Assembly (NCBI RefSeq): GCF_963924675.1
Contig: NC_089222.1
Span: 3,348,001-3,412,000 of the forward strand
Direction of reading: 5' to 3'
DNA length: 64,000 nucleotides
Source: Phocoena phocoena
Lineage: Eukaryota; Chordata; Mammalia; Artiodactyla; Phocoenidae
The notes below the pieces were generated by a model. It ran no database searches. It worked only from the letters and a program-made list of their open reading frames with translations, and was not told the origin of the DNA. Numbering within the stretch: the stretch's first letter is position 1; each line of letters begins with the position of its first letter. The position numbers were made by a program, and so were the translations under genes. Positions 48,780 to 60,639 of the stretch are shown here, one piece after another.

Positions 48780-49700
48780 TTGATTTTTTTAATGTACAGT
48801 TTTATTACAAACATATAGTTTTTCTAAACAATGTTTCTTTTAGATTTATAGAAATGTTAGCATCCTGTATGTAGCCTTGAAGAATTTGCTTTTTTTTTTT
48901 TTCGTTACGCGGGCCTCTCACTATCGTGGCCTCTCCCGTTGTGGAGCACAGGCTCTGGACGCGCAGGCTCAGTGGCCATGGCTCACATGGCTCCATGGCA
49001 TGTGGGATCTTCCTGGACCGGGGCACGAACCCGTGTCTCCTGCATCGGCAGGCGGACCCTCAACCACTGCGCCACCAGGGAAGCCCGAAGAATTTGCCTT
49101 TTTACTTAATATTATGTTTCTACGATCTATCCGTGTTGTTGCCTATAACTTCATTTTCATTGATGAAAACTACTGAATTAGTGAAATATGCATTTGTCTG
49201 CTCATAGATATTTGGATGGTATCCAATTTTTACAATTTATGAACAGTGCTACAATGACCATTCTTAAACATGAATCCTGGTGTTTCTGTTAAAGAGCTTC
49301 TCTAGGATAGTACCTAGAGACAAATTACCTGGTCATAGGAAATCTGAATATTACATTTTATAGGATAGCACTAAGCCATTTTCAAGATAATTACACTAAT
49401 TCAGACTCTCCCCAGCAACATATCTCAGAGTATCTGTTGATTGACATTCTACCTAACACTTGGTATTGTCATCACACTTCTTAATTTTTGCAACTTAAAG
49501 GATATAAAATCACCTTGCAAAATGGTCTTGATTTGCATTTTCTTAATTACCAATGTGAGATTGATATGGGTCATTTGAATTATTTTTTTAGTAAAAATGA
49601 AGTTTACTGACTATGCCTGGTTTGGATTATTTGTCCTTTTCTTTCGATGTACGAGGTCTTTCCATATTCTTTGTATATTCTGTCTCTGCTGGTTGTGTTT
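48780..49700 (-). mobile_element. Old L1 ORF2 3' fragment split by a SINE
   Basis: Antisense order: agatatttggatggtatccaat, gaacagtgctacaatgacc, ctaggatagtacctagag, cagactctccccagcaac, cttgatttgcattttcttaatt, gggtcatttgaatta. This is the ORF2 C-terminal region of an old L1. Frames are broken. Confidence 0.7.
48890..49086 (-). mobile_element. CHR SINE, short form, inside an old L1
   Basis: Reverse complement short CHR with T12 left end and ccaccagggaagccc head side. Duplication gaagaatttgc at 48879-48889 and 49087-49097, perfect over 11 bases. Confidence 0.95.
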
Positions 49701-50785
49701 GCAACTGGAGTGCTGGATCCCCAGCAACAAGCCTTGTCTTTTCCATTCCTCCACAGCACTTCTCTGTTTGCCCACTTCTGGACACACTTCTCTGTTTTCC
49801 ATTCTCAAAAAAAAAGGTGACAGGTGCTAAAGAGATGTTAACCTTTGCAGCCGTATTTATTTAATGTATATTTACTTAAACCTACCAGGGGAATTCAGAA
49901 TTGAACAAGACAATATTAATAGTGGTACATGCATACTTTGTTACTTGGCTTTGGTTCTGGAATAAGACTTCTTGTGAAGAAGAAATGAAAGACAAATACT
50001 GGAATTGCCTCTAGGAGGTCAGGGCAGGGGTCAGGGATGGTGTGAAGTCCCTTCATGTCTCAAAGATTGCCATCAGAACCCAAGGAAATCCCTGTTTTGT
50101 CAAATATTCCATCAAGCCATTCTGATAAAAGAGGTTTACTAAGTATGGGAAGGGTAACTTCCTTTTTAAGCATGCGGTCATCATGACGTGCTATACTTGT
50201 GTAAAATGTCAAGATTAATTTTTTCTTTAGGTATCTTATGTTGGATTGGTCAACTTCATAACCATTAAGCAAGTAACATTAGAGTAACTTGGTACTAATA
50301 GAAGCAAAACCATCATGGTTGAGAAATGTATGTTATTATCAACATCACAGAAATTAAATCAAGCATTATTAGAGATTGTTTATAGACACAGAGTCACCTG
50401 CAGAGCCTGCAGCCCCTGGAGGAGAGGAGGGCTCAGACTTCAACCTCAGATGCACATGCGTTTCTCAGATGTGAACTCTTTGTGATAAATACACATTACT
50501 CCACAGGCCATGGTTACTCATGAAAAAGAGTCTTTTCCCATACCCAAACTCAAGACCACCTCCTGGAGAATTCTGAAATTTAAAGGAAAATCTTGGCAAG
50601 GTATAAACTCTGTGAAGTGAAAAGTTCCGTATGCCTAATATAGATTGTAAAGAATATGGAAAAGTACATGTGTATGTAAAAAAAACCTTTGCATTTAGGA
50701 AGCAATTCTTAGAATGACAGTTGATGACATGACCGTCCAGTGACAACAAAGGATTTTGCTTATAAGTGGACAGATTCTGATTGCA
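49701..50785. other. Unique intronic DNA
   Basis: Nothing identifiable. Confidence 0.45.
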
Positions 50786-50789
50786 GAGC

Positions 50790-51005
50790 ACAGGTAAGGA
50801 TAATGACTGTTATTATTTACTGAGTTTTTACTGTTCTAGCACTGTTATAAGTAGTTTACGTGTTATCAGTTGATGACAATCTCATCGTATCCCTTTGAAG
50901 GAACTGTTACTATCCTGATTTTACAGACCAGGAAGCTGAAACACAGGTTAAAAAACCTGTTCAAGGACACAGATGGGGTCTGGAAATAACAAACTCTCTA
51001 GCTCC
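50790..51005 (-). mobile_element. MIR SINE
   Basis: tactgagtttttactgttctagc...gattttacagaccaggaagctgaaacacagg...cacagatggggtctgg is a reverse-complement MIR. Confidence 0.7.
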
Positions 51006-51009
51006 ATTT

Positions 51010-52370
51010 CTACTACTCTCCTGTACCATCCCCCCAATTATCTGCATTAATACCATTTTTAGTTCAACAAGATGACCCTTTCCTAATCCATAGTTTTGTC
51101 TTCGACTGTTGCCCTTAGAGGTAAGGGGAAGTCTCTGAACAGTACACAGTGTGATATGCGATTCACCACAAAGTAATGGCTACATAACTTACTGTTGTCA
51201 TCAGTACCCACAGGGCACTGTCCTTGTCCCCAAAATACCCAGCTTATGGGCATTGGGCAAAAATCTTAACATTAAATTAAGAAGATGCATTCTCATTGGA
51301 AAGTGGTCATTCCCATCAAACAGTACAATGGCTTTATTTAGATTTTGGCAACAAACTGAAACAAAAAAACCTCTATATGTACAGATTTTCATATTATTAA
51401 ATTTGACTCATCTTATGACACAGAAAGACAGAGACCCAGGTACCCACTTCACTGAAGGCAAAGTTTACCAGGAAAGAGTTTTGTGAGGTTTGGAAGCCTT
51501 AAGTAAAGCTTACATGTGATGTAGCTTTAGGTGGTCTCAAAACAATTTAGAAAGGTTTTTGGCTACAAGAAACTAAAAAAATCTCAGATGTGGAGAACGA
51601 ATAGAGGTAGATGTACAGAGTACAGAACTAATTGTATGACAAAACTAGCTCCAAGGATATAAAAGGAGTGTATTATTGAAGGAAGGGTGCCAGGGGCTGG
51701 ACGGGAAGTCACTCAAATTTTCCTGTTCAAAGAGGGAGAAGCCACTAAGAATTCCAGAAGTTTAGACAAAGTCAATTAGATTTACAGCTCACAAATCCTG
51801 AAGAGAGACTGCCAGACAGCCAACAAAGTGCTGTTCAAGATAATAAAGAACCAATCATGATAATGATAAGATCACTGCTACCAGAAGCCTCCCAATGACT
51901 GGAACTTGAAATATGGTCTTGAAATAAGAACGACTTTTCTGGAGACTCTCACAGACTCCAATATGACCATGATGGACAGAGTTTTGAGGGAAAGGCTTTA
52001 AAAGTAAGAGCAAAATGAATATTAAGGAAGACTCATGGGGGTTACAAAAGAGGGTGTGGATTTGGCATCCGAAGAAAAGACCAAAAGAGAGCAAAAAGCC
52101 ATAGAGAGAAATTCATTGAAAACATTGTGCCTCAAGACCATGGACTTGTAGCTGCCAGAATCAAGAGAGATTGGCTATGAAGGGAAAAAAAAAATACTTG
52201 CCTAAAATAGTATTCATTAGTTCAAGTCAATGGAGCCATATAATGCAGGAAAAGAAAGTCATTGTGAGGATAAAATTATGAGAAAGTAGCTGAATTACTA
52301 GACATTTTTGGGGGGGGGGGGAATCAAAAGCATAGTTTTTCCTTCTTCGGTGGTAGGAAGGCACAGTTAG
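51010..52370. other. Unique intronic DNA, possibly old repeat
   Basis: A-rich, low-complexity-like composition around 51500-52170 suggests an old retroelement, but I cannot name it. A G11-12 run is at 52310-52321. Confidence 0.35.
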
Positions 52371-52531
52371 GGTTCCCAGTAATTTCCTACGGCCGCTATA
52401 ACAAAGCGCCGTAAACAGTTCTGGAGGCTAGAAGTCCAAAATCAAGGTGCCAGCAGGGTTGCTTCCTTCTGAAGGCTGTAAGGGAGAATCTCTTCCATGC
52501 CTTCCTCTGAGCTTCTGGTGGTTTATTGGCA

Positions 52532-53670
52532 ATATATATATTTTTTTAATTGAAAAAAAAAGATAAGTCAATTTTGTTGCTTAGTAGGTTTGAGTTCTGG
52601 TTTCTTTATATTCTGGGCTTTGTAATAAGAGGAAAATATAAAGTGTCCTTGGGGTCTAGAGAGACTTACACAGATGTTTATTTTTATTTATTAATTTTTA
52701 AAATAAATTTATTTATTTTATTAATTTATTTTTGGCTGCGTTGGGTTTTCGTTACTGCACACACGGGCTTTCTCTAGTTGCGGCGAGCGGAGGCTGCTCT
52801 TCCTTGCGGTGCACAGGCTTCTCATTGCGGTGGCTTCTCTTGCTGCCGAGCACGGGCTCTAGGCACGCGGGCTTCAGTAATTGGGGCTCAGTAGTTGTGG
52901 CTCGTGGGCTCTAGAGCACAGGCTCAGTAGTTGTGGCGCACGGGCTTAGTTGCTCCGTGGCATGTGGGATCTTCCTGGACCAGGGCTTAAACCCGTGTCC
53001 CCTGCATTGGCAGGCGGATTCTTAACCACTGCGCCACCAGGGAAGTCCCTACACAGCTGTTTATATCACTTCTAATAAATGTAACTTTGCAAAAATTCTG
53101 AGGGGTAATAAGTTTCAGGTTGATAGAATCCAACTGTTACAATAAAAAAAGACCATAATGAACTTAAAAGTTGGCTTTCCTTGTTTATTTAGCAGTTCTA
53201 TCTTCCTTTTTATTGAAAAATATATAATTAGTCAATGAAAACTATATGGGATAAAAATCTATGTAAAGAAATAGGAATAAATGTTATTTTCTGAGAAAAG
53301 AAACAGAGATTGCCTTGCACAAGTTTGTGAGTTGGCCACATTTGACACACTCAAATCCGCTATTATGCTGTCTCTCCAGATGATCCACTTATGTATTTAA
53401 AAAATATCTGGGTGGCTATATTTTAGTCATGCAGCATGGTGGAAAGAACAAAACATTCTCTTGTACATGTGGAATTTATAAGCCAAAGAGAAAGCTAAAC
53501 TTTCAAGAAATAGCCACATTTCAACTGTAAAGTTAGAACTGTGACTGTTTTAAAAAGGTAAGCTCCATAGGGTGCTAGGTTATAGTAGGGAAATTTGATT
53601 TCTTCATGGAGATAGAAGAAGGAAAATGGACGGAATGTGCTATTTGGGCTGAAACGTAAGGGCATTTTAC
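52532..53670. other. Unidentified insert within the MLT1 LTR (contains a SINE)
   Basis: After removing the CHR SINE about 755 bases remain. The left end is A/T-tract rich (atatatatttttttaattgaaaaaaaaa) and could be the poly-A side of a minus-strand retrocopy, with a cAATAAAaa motif near 53210 on the minus strand. No protein-coding frame or nameable repeat is visible, and no target duplication is clear. Confidence 0.45.
52682..53049 (-). mobile_element. CHR SINE (long form)
   Basis: Reverse complement long CHR: T/A-rich tail, tttggctgcgttgggttttcg, repeats of tcagtagttgtgg, and the head ccaccagggaagtccc. Duplication tacacagatgttta (52667-52680) / tacacagctgttta (53050-53063), one mismatch. 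Confidence 0.94.
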
Positions 53671-53935
53671 ATTTTGGTGTTCCTTATCTTGTGCCAGCAT
53701 AACTCCAAAATTCCCAAACTTCTCCCTGTATCTTTGTCTCTGTGTCCACATTTCCCCTCATTGTAGGACATTGTCATATTGGATTAGGATCCAGCCTAAT
53801 GACCTCATTTTAACTCCATCATCTGAAAGATCTTATTTCTAAGTAAAGTTACATTCAGTTCATAGATCCTGGGGGTTAGGAGTTCAACATCTTTTGGGAA
53901 GACACAATTCAACCCCTAACAGTCCCGTAAGTTTT

Positions 53936-56490
53936 TCCTGGTAAATCCTAAAATGATGTCTCATTGGAGATAGAACCTGACAGGACACACAAATGAGAAC
54001 CAATTGCTCTGATGGGTTTACCCAGAAAACCATCAGAGAGACTCAGAAGTGCCAACTGCAATACCTAACACACGTGTGTTAAGTAAATACTGGAAGAGTG
54101 AATTCATGAATAACAGTACATTTGAGTCCCTTCTGTACACCTTGGGGACTCTGGTTACACATCAGGAAACGGAAACAAAGGCTGGATGTTCCCTTGTCAA
54201 CCCCACACACCATCCAAGATGGAAACTTAAAACACCTACCTTCTTTCCCTGGGTATTCCGCACATGGCTTTTCCCAGTGCCATGCCACTGTCCCATGCCT
54301 GGTACAATCACTGGATTTGGTTTTGCAAATCTTTCCCTGTCCATTGAACTAATAAAGTTCCTCCCTCTCCTCTCAACAGCTAGAACATTTACTTTCTAAG
54401 CAGTTTATTTGACATTGTCAGTTATTTTTCACTGATTCATTCATGGATTCATCCATCCATTCCGGTAATCTTCAACATTTTGGATGTAACGCTTCTTTTA
54501 GCAACATATAACACCTGCTTTACAATATCAAAATGAAAATCATAGATAATACAGCCCACCTACACATGTAGTTTGAAAGAAGATAATATAATGCCCTGAT
54601 TGCAATATCAAGGGTGAATTCAAAGAAAATCATTTATAATAAAATAATAGTTATTTTAAAATTACATAAAAAAGTGGTAAGATGCTTGTCCCTCTGTGCA
54701 GAATTGCAATGAATGTTTTAACTGCAAATGCAGGTTGTTAAAAATGTGTGGTATTGGTGACCCAAATACCAAGAATAACACTGTCATCAGTGACACGATT
54801 TCCTGAAAAGTTGAAAGCCTCTTAGAAACACTTCCAAAACACCAAAGATGAACCTATTCTTGATTTACACAGCAATTATAGCCCTAAGTAAGATACATTA
54901 AAAGCATACAATATTTTGCATTTATATTTAAAGTGGAATTACAGTTTAGCTTCAGTTAATCATAATTTATTTTCGGGGGGGCTGATATGACTGGTGGGAC
55001 ACTCAGAAGTCATGAGGCTATCAGGGAATTCCTTATGATTTGCAATGACTGCACAGGGCCCATACCCCAACGCTTACAGTGCTGTCAATCATTGTGATAT
55101 CCAGAAGCACATCCACAAATTTCTAAAATCCTCTACCAGCAAGAACCATTGATTCGGTCATTCCGCAGACCTTAAATGAGTTTCCACTGTGCGCCAGGCA
55201 TTCATGTTAACAGTTGCACAGAGGAAGTAAAGCTATGAAAACAACTGAAGACAGCAGAATAGGACATGTATCACACACACACACAAAAAGTATGCACAGT
55301 AGGCTCATGGGTGGGAAGGGATATTAAAAGCTTTAAAAATTCAAGGTCTTCGAGGGCAAAGAGCAATCAGAGTTTTAGATCTAAATGATTTTCGGTGATA
55401 TGACTACCCAGTAGGAGTGCAAGGTACAGTGTTCTAAAAATCTCTGCATCACCTTGATATCCACGGCTAACATGGGGTATGAAAATGAGACTGGCTTTGG
55501 TCAGAGCGAGAGGAGTTCAAATCCAGTCCTACAGTTTCGGTCGGAGCAAACTTAGACAGTTGGTTACCTTAGTCTTTGTTTCTTTTCTTTTCCATTTGGC
55601 AGACAGAGGCAATACATGCAGCACACTAAATAAATGGCAGCTACTTTTAACACTTATTCTTACGGCAAAGTGAAAAAACAAGTGAGCTGACGCTACCACC
55701 TGGCTGGTACCATTGTCTGGTCTGGTGGTCTCAAACTCTTGGAGGTGGCCTGCAGCTCAATGACACAGTTAATTATAGTCTCTGTCTTTTTCCTACCTCT
55801 CTCTCTTTCCCTACTTCCTTGCCTCCATCCCTCCCTCCCTCTCTCTCTCCCTCCTTTCCTTCCCCTCTCTTTCCCACTTAAAATACCAAGAACCATTCAA
55901 ATGTCAGAGGGAACAAAAGCAGAACAACAGAGAAACAAAGATAAAATAGGGAGTTGTATCAATTTAATGACATAGCATAAATCATCAGAGCTTCTGTGGG
56001 ACCACCCAAACTCCATCCTTAAGATGGCCCAGAGGGCAGCCACCTGGTGGCAATTCTACCTGTCCTCGTGTCCATCTACATGGATGTGTATGGAGGTTAG
56101 TCTCCCATCACTCAAGGTCATCTGAATGGGTTTATCATCATTAGAAGCAAAATAACCCATCTGAAATGTGTAGGAGTTGTAGATTGATGAATTCATCAAG
56201 ACAGAAATGTGCAACCCATGAAAGGTCTCACATCTCACGGCCAACTCAGAGCTGCTGTCATTCCAGTTTTCAGAGCTTCAATTTTCATGAGGTCAAAAAT
56301 ACTCCTTTTAAATGTCTTCATTTAATTTATTTGACAAATCTAAACTCTAAAGCATCCCTTTCTTTTCTCCATTCTTGGTCTTTCTTAGTATATATTCTTC
56401 CAAACATGTGCTCCCTAGAAATAATCATAGGGAGAAACTTAGAGGAAAATTCAGTCCTGTTTTATGATCACCTCCATGGACTGAAAGCCT
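53936..56490. other. Mostly unique intronic DNA
   Basis: Contains an L2-like antisense fragment near 55155-55235 (cattccgcagaccttaaatgag...gcgccaggcattc), a short (CA)n at 55270-55285 and the polypyrimidine tract listed separately. The rest shows nothing identifiable. Confidence 0.4.
55790..55877 (+). repeat. Polypyrimidine (CCTT/CTCT)n tract
   Basis: Nearly 90 bases of almost pure pyrimidines (tccctccctccctctctctc and similar). Such homopurine/homopyrimidine DNA can form triplex (H-DNA). It produces a false Arg/Glu/Gly-rich ORF on the minus strand. Confidence 0.85.
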
Positions 56491-56518
56491 ATTTTTCTAT
56501 TCAAAAACACACTTCTTT

Positions 56519-57055
56519 TTTTAGATTCCATATATATGTGTTAGTATACGGTATTTGTTTATCTCTTTTTGACTTATTTCACTCTGTATGACAGACACTA
56601 GGTCCATCCACCTCACTACAAATAACTCAATTTCATTTCTTTTTATGGCTGAGTAATATTCCATTGTATATATGGGCCACGTCTTGGTTCTGATGAACCT
56701 AGTGGCAGGACAGGAATAAAGACGCAGATGTAAAGAATGGACTTGAGGACACAGGGAGGGGGAAGGGTAAGCTGGGATGAAGTGAGAGAGTGGCATGGAC
56801 ATATATACACTGCCAAATGTAAAACAGATAGCTAGTGGGAAGCAGCCGCATAGCACAGGGAGATCAGCTCGGTGCTTTGTGACCACCTAGAGGGGTGGGA
56901 TAGGGAGGGCGGGAGGGAGGGGATATGGGATATATGTATGCATATAGCTGATTCACTTTGTTATACAGCAGAAACTAACACAGTATTGTAAAGCAATTAT
57001 ACTCCAAAAAAGATATTAAAAATAACAAAAACAAAAAACTACTTTCGAAAAAAGA
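56519..57055 (+). mobile_element. L1 3' end with 5' inversion (twin priming)
   Basis: 56519-56690 is antisense L1 ORF2 C-terminus (gagtaatattccattgtat; ttgacttatttcactctgta). From about 56691 the sequence switches to sense L1 3' UTR (ggttctgatgaacctagtgg...acagcagaaactaacacagtattg) with an A-rich tail. The two parts are adjacent in L1, so the 5' part is inverted in place. Candidate duplication cacacttct lies at 56508-56516 and 57063-57071. Confidence 0.85.
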
Positions 57056-57071
57056 AAAACCCCACACTTCT

Positions 57072-59090
57072 AGAGTAATGATTCTCCTTTGGGCACTGTA
57101 GTCAATTTGATGAACTTGAACAATAGTCTTTTTGTTTCTGATTCATGCTCACATATTCCTGATGCCCTTGGGGTAAAGTCCAACAAACAGAATGAACCCA
57201 GCTCCTCATTAGAACTAAGAGGATTACATGTTATACTCCATCAAAGTCTGGGGAAATTGTACAGACGTTGAGGAGATGACACAGAGATTTCTTTATTATT
57301 GGGGAAAAGAGGTACTTCACTGAAGTAATCAGTATCTCTGCCCCTTTAAGAAACGGTCTCTTAATATAATACACACATGGCCCTGGGCCTATGCAAAACA
57401 CTAAAACTGTTCAATCATGCTAAAAGCTTAAACTGTTTCTAAAACATTCAGGTAAAGGCTTTTGACATCTCTAAGCCTCAGAACTTTAGAGAAACCAAAT
57501 GACCAAAGGCAGATGAAATGGGCTAACCTGTTTTAATTGAGTTTACTCAAATCCCTAAGAAGTTTCTTTTAGTCCATTTTACCTTGTTTTTATTCGGCTT
57601 AAAAATCGTGAAGGATACATACATATGGACCATACTATTATGTTTGACATTCACTAAATACCAGCAATATATTAAGTCCCAGACATATTAAAATTAGATG
57701 TGATCCCTGTCCAATGGGGTCATTGTGCTTGTTTAAGGACAAATGTAACTCATGGTAGAACGAAGATAAGACTACAGCGCATAGGATGATGGATAATACA
57801 AATTAATGGGTTGTTTTAGTTATCATTAATCTGCATGCATTTAAAACAGGATCAACACCTCCGGGCCCATTTTCCTTCAAACGCAATAAGAAATTCCAAT
57901 CTGGCCACACACCCTGCTTTAGACAAGCTGCGTAAACAAGGCTCCTCTTACTTTAAGACAAGATATAGAAATAAGACCCATTTTATGCCCTGTCGTTGGT
58001 AATTCTGAGATTCATAGTCTGTCTCTCTAGAAGGTTGGGATTTTCTGAAGCAAATACCCAATTCTGTGATTTTGACAGCACTTTCTGATCGGTAAAGAAG
58101 CAGGGGAAAGAGCTCTCATTTTAAGATGCTGGCGTTAAATGGCGATCATCTTGAGAGAGGCTCCGAAGCCAAAACTCTTAATATTTTCCAGCTTACAACA
58201 ACCTATAAAAAAGCACATGTGCAGCCATAAGACAGAACAAGCAGCCATGAAAGGAGCATAAAGAGAGACAGGCGGACAGTGGTCCAACTTTCACAGCGAG
58301 CTCTGGAACATTAAATTTTGGGTGTTCCCTGGCACAGAGCATCAGGCGTCCTTCCTGTCGTGTTTGCCGGAGGTGACGAGCTTGCCGTCCACAGGAGACA
58401 GATGAGTGGAAACACTGCAGTGTCCACCCTCAACACCCCCTGATGAAAAATGATAGCTGCTCCCACAGTAGCTGGTGAAACCAGAGAGGTTGTGAGGTCC
58501 TATAAATGTCTTACATCTCCTAGGACTCCATGAACCACCATGGAAAAGACACCCGCAGTGCAGCTGGGGGATTATCTGAGGGGTTGAGTTGGCCCCCTTG
58601 CCCAACACATTGGGAAGGACACGCACTCTGGGATCCCAAGACCTGAGCTTGGGATTTGGCTCCAAATTAACTAGCTGCTTAAGCTCTTTACTTTCTCTAA
58701 GCCTCATGGGTAATTTTTCTTATTACTTATTTTAACTCTCTCTTTTATGTATTTCCTCATTTCTAAGCTTATAGAGATTCCACGATGTAAGAATTAAGTC
58801 CTAATGCAAAGACAAGGGCATCCCACATGGAAGATGCTTCAAGTTCACCTCTCTCCTGCAAATATTTTTCTCCTTTCAGTTAGAAGGTTCTGGAGAACAG
58901 AATTTCTGAGACGTGGCTACAGTGGAATTCCCTCTGAGTTGTGCGTGGTCGCAAACGGTCATACCAATAGCCAAGTACTCCTTGCTGCAGGAGAGGAGGA
59001 ATCACCACTGGCACAAACCAAGAAAGATGGGCTGTCTGCCTGCAAATGGCGTGGAGACCAGGAGAAAATCTGAGCTATAACATAGAGAAT
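57072..59090. other. Unique intronic DNA, with a MIR remnant
   Basis: Largely free of nameable repeats. 57800-58310 combines moderate GC, FOX-like (gtaaaca), GATA and TAAT cores and no reading frame, a plausible but unproven regulatory block. At 58630-58720 gcttgggatttggctcc...actttctctaagcctcatggg resembles plus-strand MIR. The 121-residue minus ORF at 58342-58707 overlaps this MIR and has no splice support. Confidence 0.4.
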
Positions 59091-59290
59091 CATTGCCTGC
59101 TAGAGTTGAAAGGGCCCTCGAGATGCCCTGATTTCATCCCTTTGTAATACAGCCCTTCTAATTTATACCCCACTTTTATCCTGAAAAGATTTGAATATGA
59201 TTGTTATCAAAGACTGTTCTTTAAATAAAAATATTTTCTAGTTTATGGAAGAGAAATTCAGGGCGGTTGAATGACTGTAAACAAGATGTC
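59090..59290 (-). mobile_element. Possible MIR3-like remnant
   Basis: gctagagttgaaagggccctcgagatgccctgatttcatcc resembles an ancient SINE-type repeat found across mammals. Weak match; may extend to the ggcggttgaatgactgtaaacaag segment. Confidence 0.35.
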
Positions 59291-60425
59291 GGGTCAAGGA
59301 CTGTCTCACACGGGGATGTGTGTGCTGCAGGAAGACAGGGTTCCCGTTCTGGTCTAGGAACTGGCCAGGGTCTGGCTGCCCAGGGAGTCTGAAGTGGAGG
59401 GCAGAAGAGTAAGGAGCAGGTGTAACATCAGTAGCCGCTACGGAAATTGTCCTCACTTGCTTTTGAGGTAGAAGGTTCCGGAACCTATAAATAATACAGT
59501 GCTGAAAGAACCTTGCTATGAGGCAGGTTGAGCTGCAGAGTCAAGGTGTGTACAGATTATGAAAGAAACGTCAGCAGATCCCATCACACAGGGACAAGAC
59601 CCCATCGATGGAGTCGTCCCCACCATGTTTGTTCCCTTCGGATCCCCACGGTACCCAGCTTTCCACCCAAGCATGTGTTTTGCTAGTTGTCAAGATGATG
59701 AAATTCGGCTACCTCTCTAACCTCAGTATAAGAATAAAACTTCAAGTTTAATTTTAGCAAGAGAAAATCTGTACGTAACTTTTAGGACCTGACCCTTGTT
59801 TCCCAGTCTTTCTAAACCACAGGCTTTAACAAAGACAACTCCCTCTTGGAGGACCAACTAAAAGGCCACATAGTAACAGTGGCTTCTTTTAATGATCTTC
59901 TTTCATGTGCTTTGTCTCTGTAGTAAGAAATAATTAAACAAGGTATTAGCCAGAGTATGAAGTCAGCCAACTTTGGAGTTTCCAGCCTGAATTTTCTGTA
60001 CTTTGTCCTTTTTCTGCCCCTTCTCCAGACACCCTCCAGTGATATCTTCCAAGTGTAGTTACTCAACACCCTCTCACCAAAGCCCTCAGAAAAAACCCCA
60101 GTAATTAATTATTTACCCTCTTTTTTTGAATTGCATACATTCTCCTTCTACAGGTTGAATTATATGAAATTGCCAATACTGACCAATTTTGATCTTGAAA
60201 AATAGCAGTTGCATAATGGGTCAACTTAGTAGCGACAGTATCTTGTACTTTACCAGTAATTGTGAAATGAAAAGAACAGCCTTGTGTTTATAGGTGACCT
60301 TCGGTACAATATAGCCCAGCTCCTTCAGGGTCAAAGGAATTAGAAGAGCTAACATCGCCTGTTACAGACAGAGCCTGATTAGATTTGGGATGATTTGATT
60401 CCTGTCCCAATGCTCTTATCTCCAT
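59291..60425. other. Unique intronic DNA
   Basis: Nothing identifiable. Confidence 0.45.
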
Positions 60426-60428
60426 AAT

Positions 60429-60631
60429 AGGAGTCAGCAAACTTCTGCTGCAAAGAAAGAGATAGCAGATATTTTAGGATTTGTAGGCTATATGCTCTAT
60501 CATTGTAGCATGAAAGGAACCATACACAGTATGTAAACAAATGAGTGTGGCTGAGTTCCAGTAAAACTTTATTTACAGAAACAGGTGGTGGGCTGGCTTT
60601 GCCCTGCAGGCTGTAGTTTGCCAAGCACTGC
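60429..60631 (-). mobile_element. hAT-type non-autonomous DNA transposon (copy 3)
   Basis: aggagtcagcaaacttctgctgc...ctgagttccagtaaaactttatttacag...gtagtttgccaagcactgc is the same ~220 bp MITE as 25328 and 26316, in the orientation of the latter. The 8-base flanks are only loosely similar. Confidence 0.72.
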
Positions 60632-60639
60632 TCTATAGA

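Larger units (their letters stand above)
52375..53921 (-). mobile_element. MLT1-type MaLR solo LTR, split by an insertion
   Basis: Left part (agtaatttcctacggccgctataac...ctggaggctagaagtccaaaatcaagg) is the 3' half of an MLT1 LTR in antisense. The right part from about 53671 (ttggtgttccttatcttgtg...gaggacattgtcatattgg...cattcagttcatagatcctgggggttagg...aattcaacccctaaca) is its 5' half. About 1.14 kb of foreign DNA separates them. It is non-coding and very old. Confidence 0.75.

Noticed and set aside
55693..55896. Arg/Glu/Gly-rich ORF
   Set aside because: Antisense of the polypyrimidine tract.
56521..56886. 121-residue minus ORF
   Set aside because: Crosses the L1 inversion junction, a chance fusion of ORF2 tail and antisense 3' UTR.
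58342..58707. 121-residue minus ORF near RARB that might be an extra exon
   Set aside because: No convincing acceptor/donor pair, no family resemblance, and its start lies in a MIR remnant.
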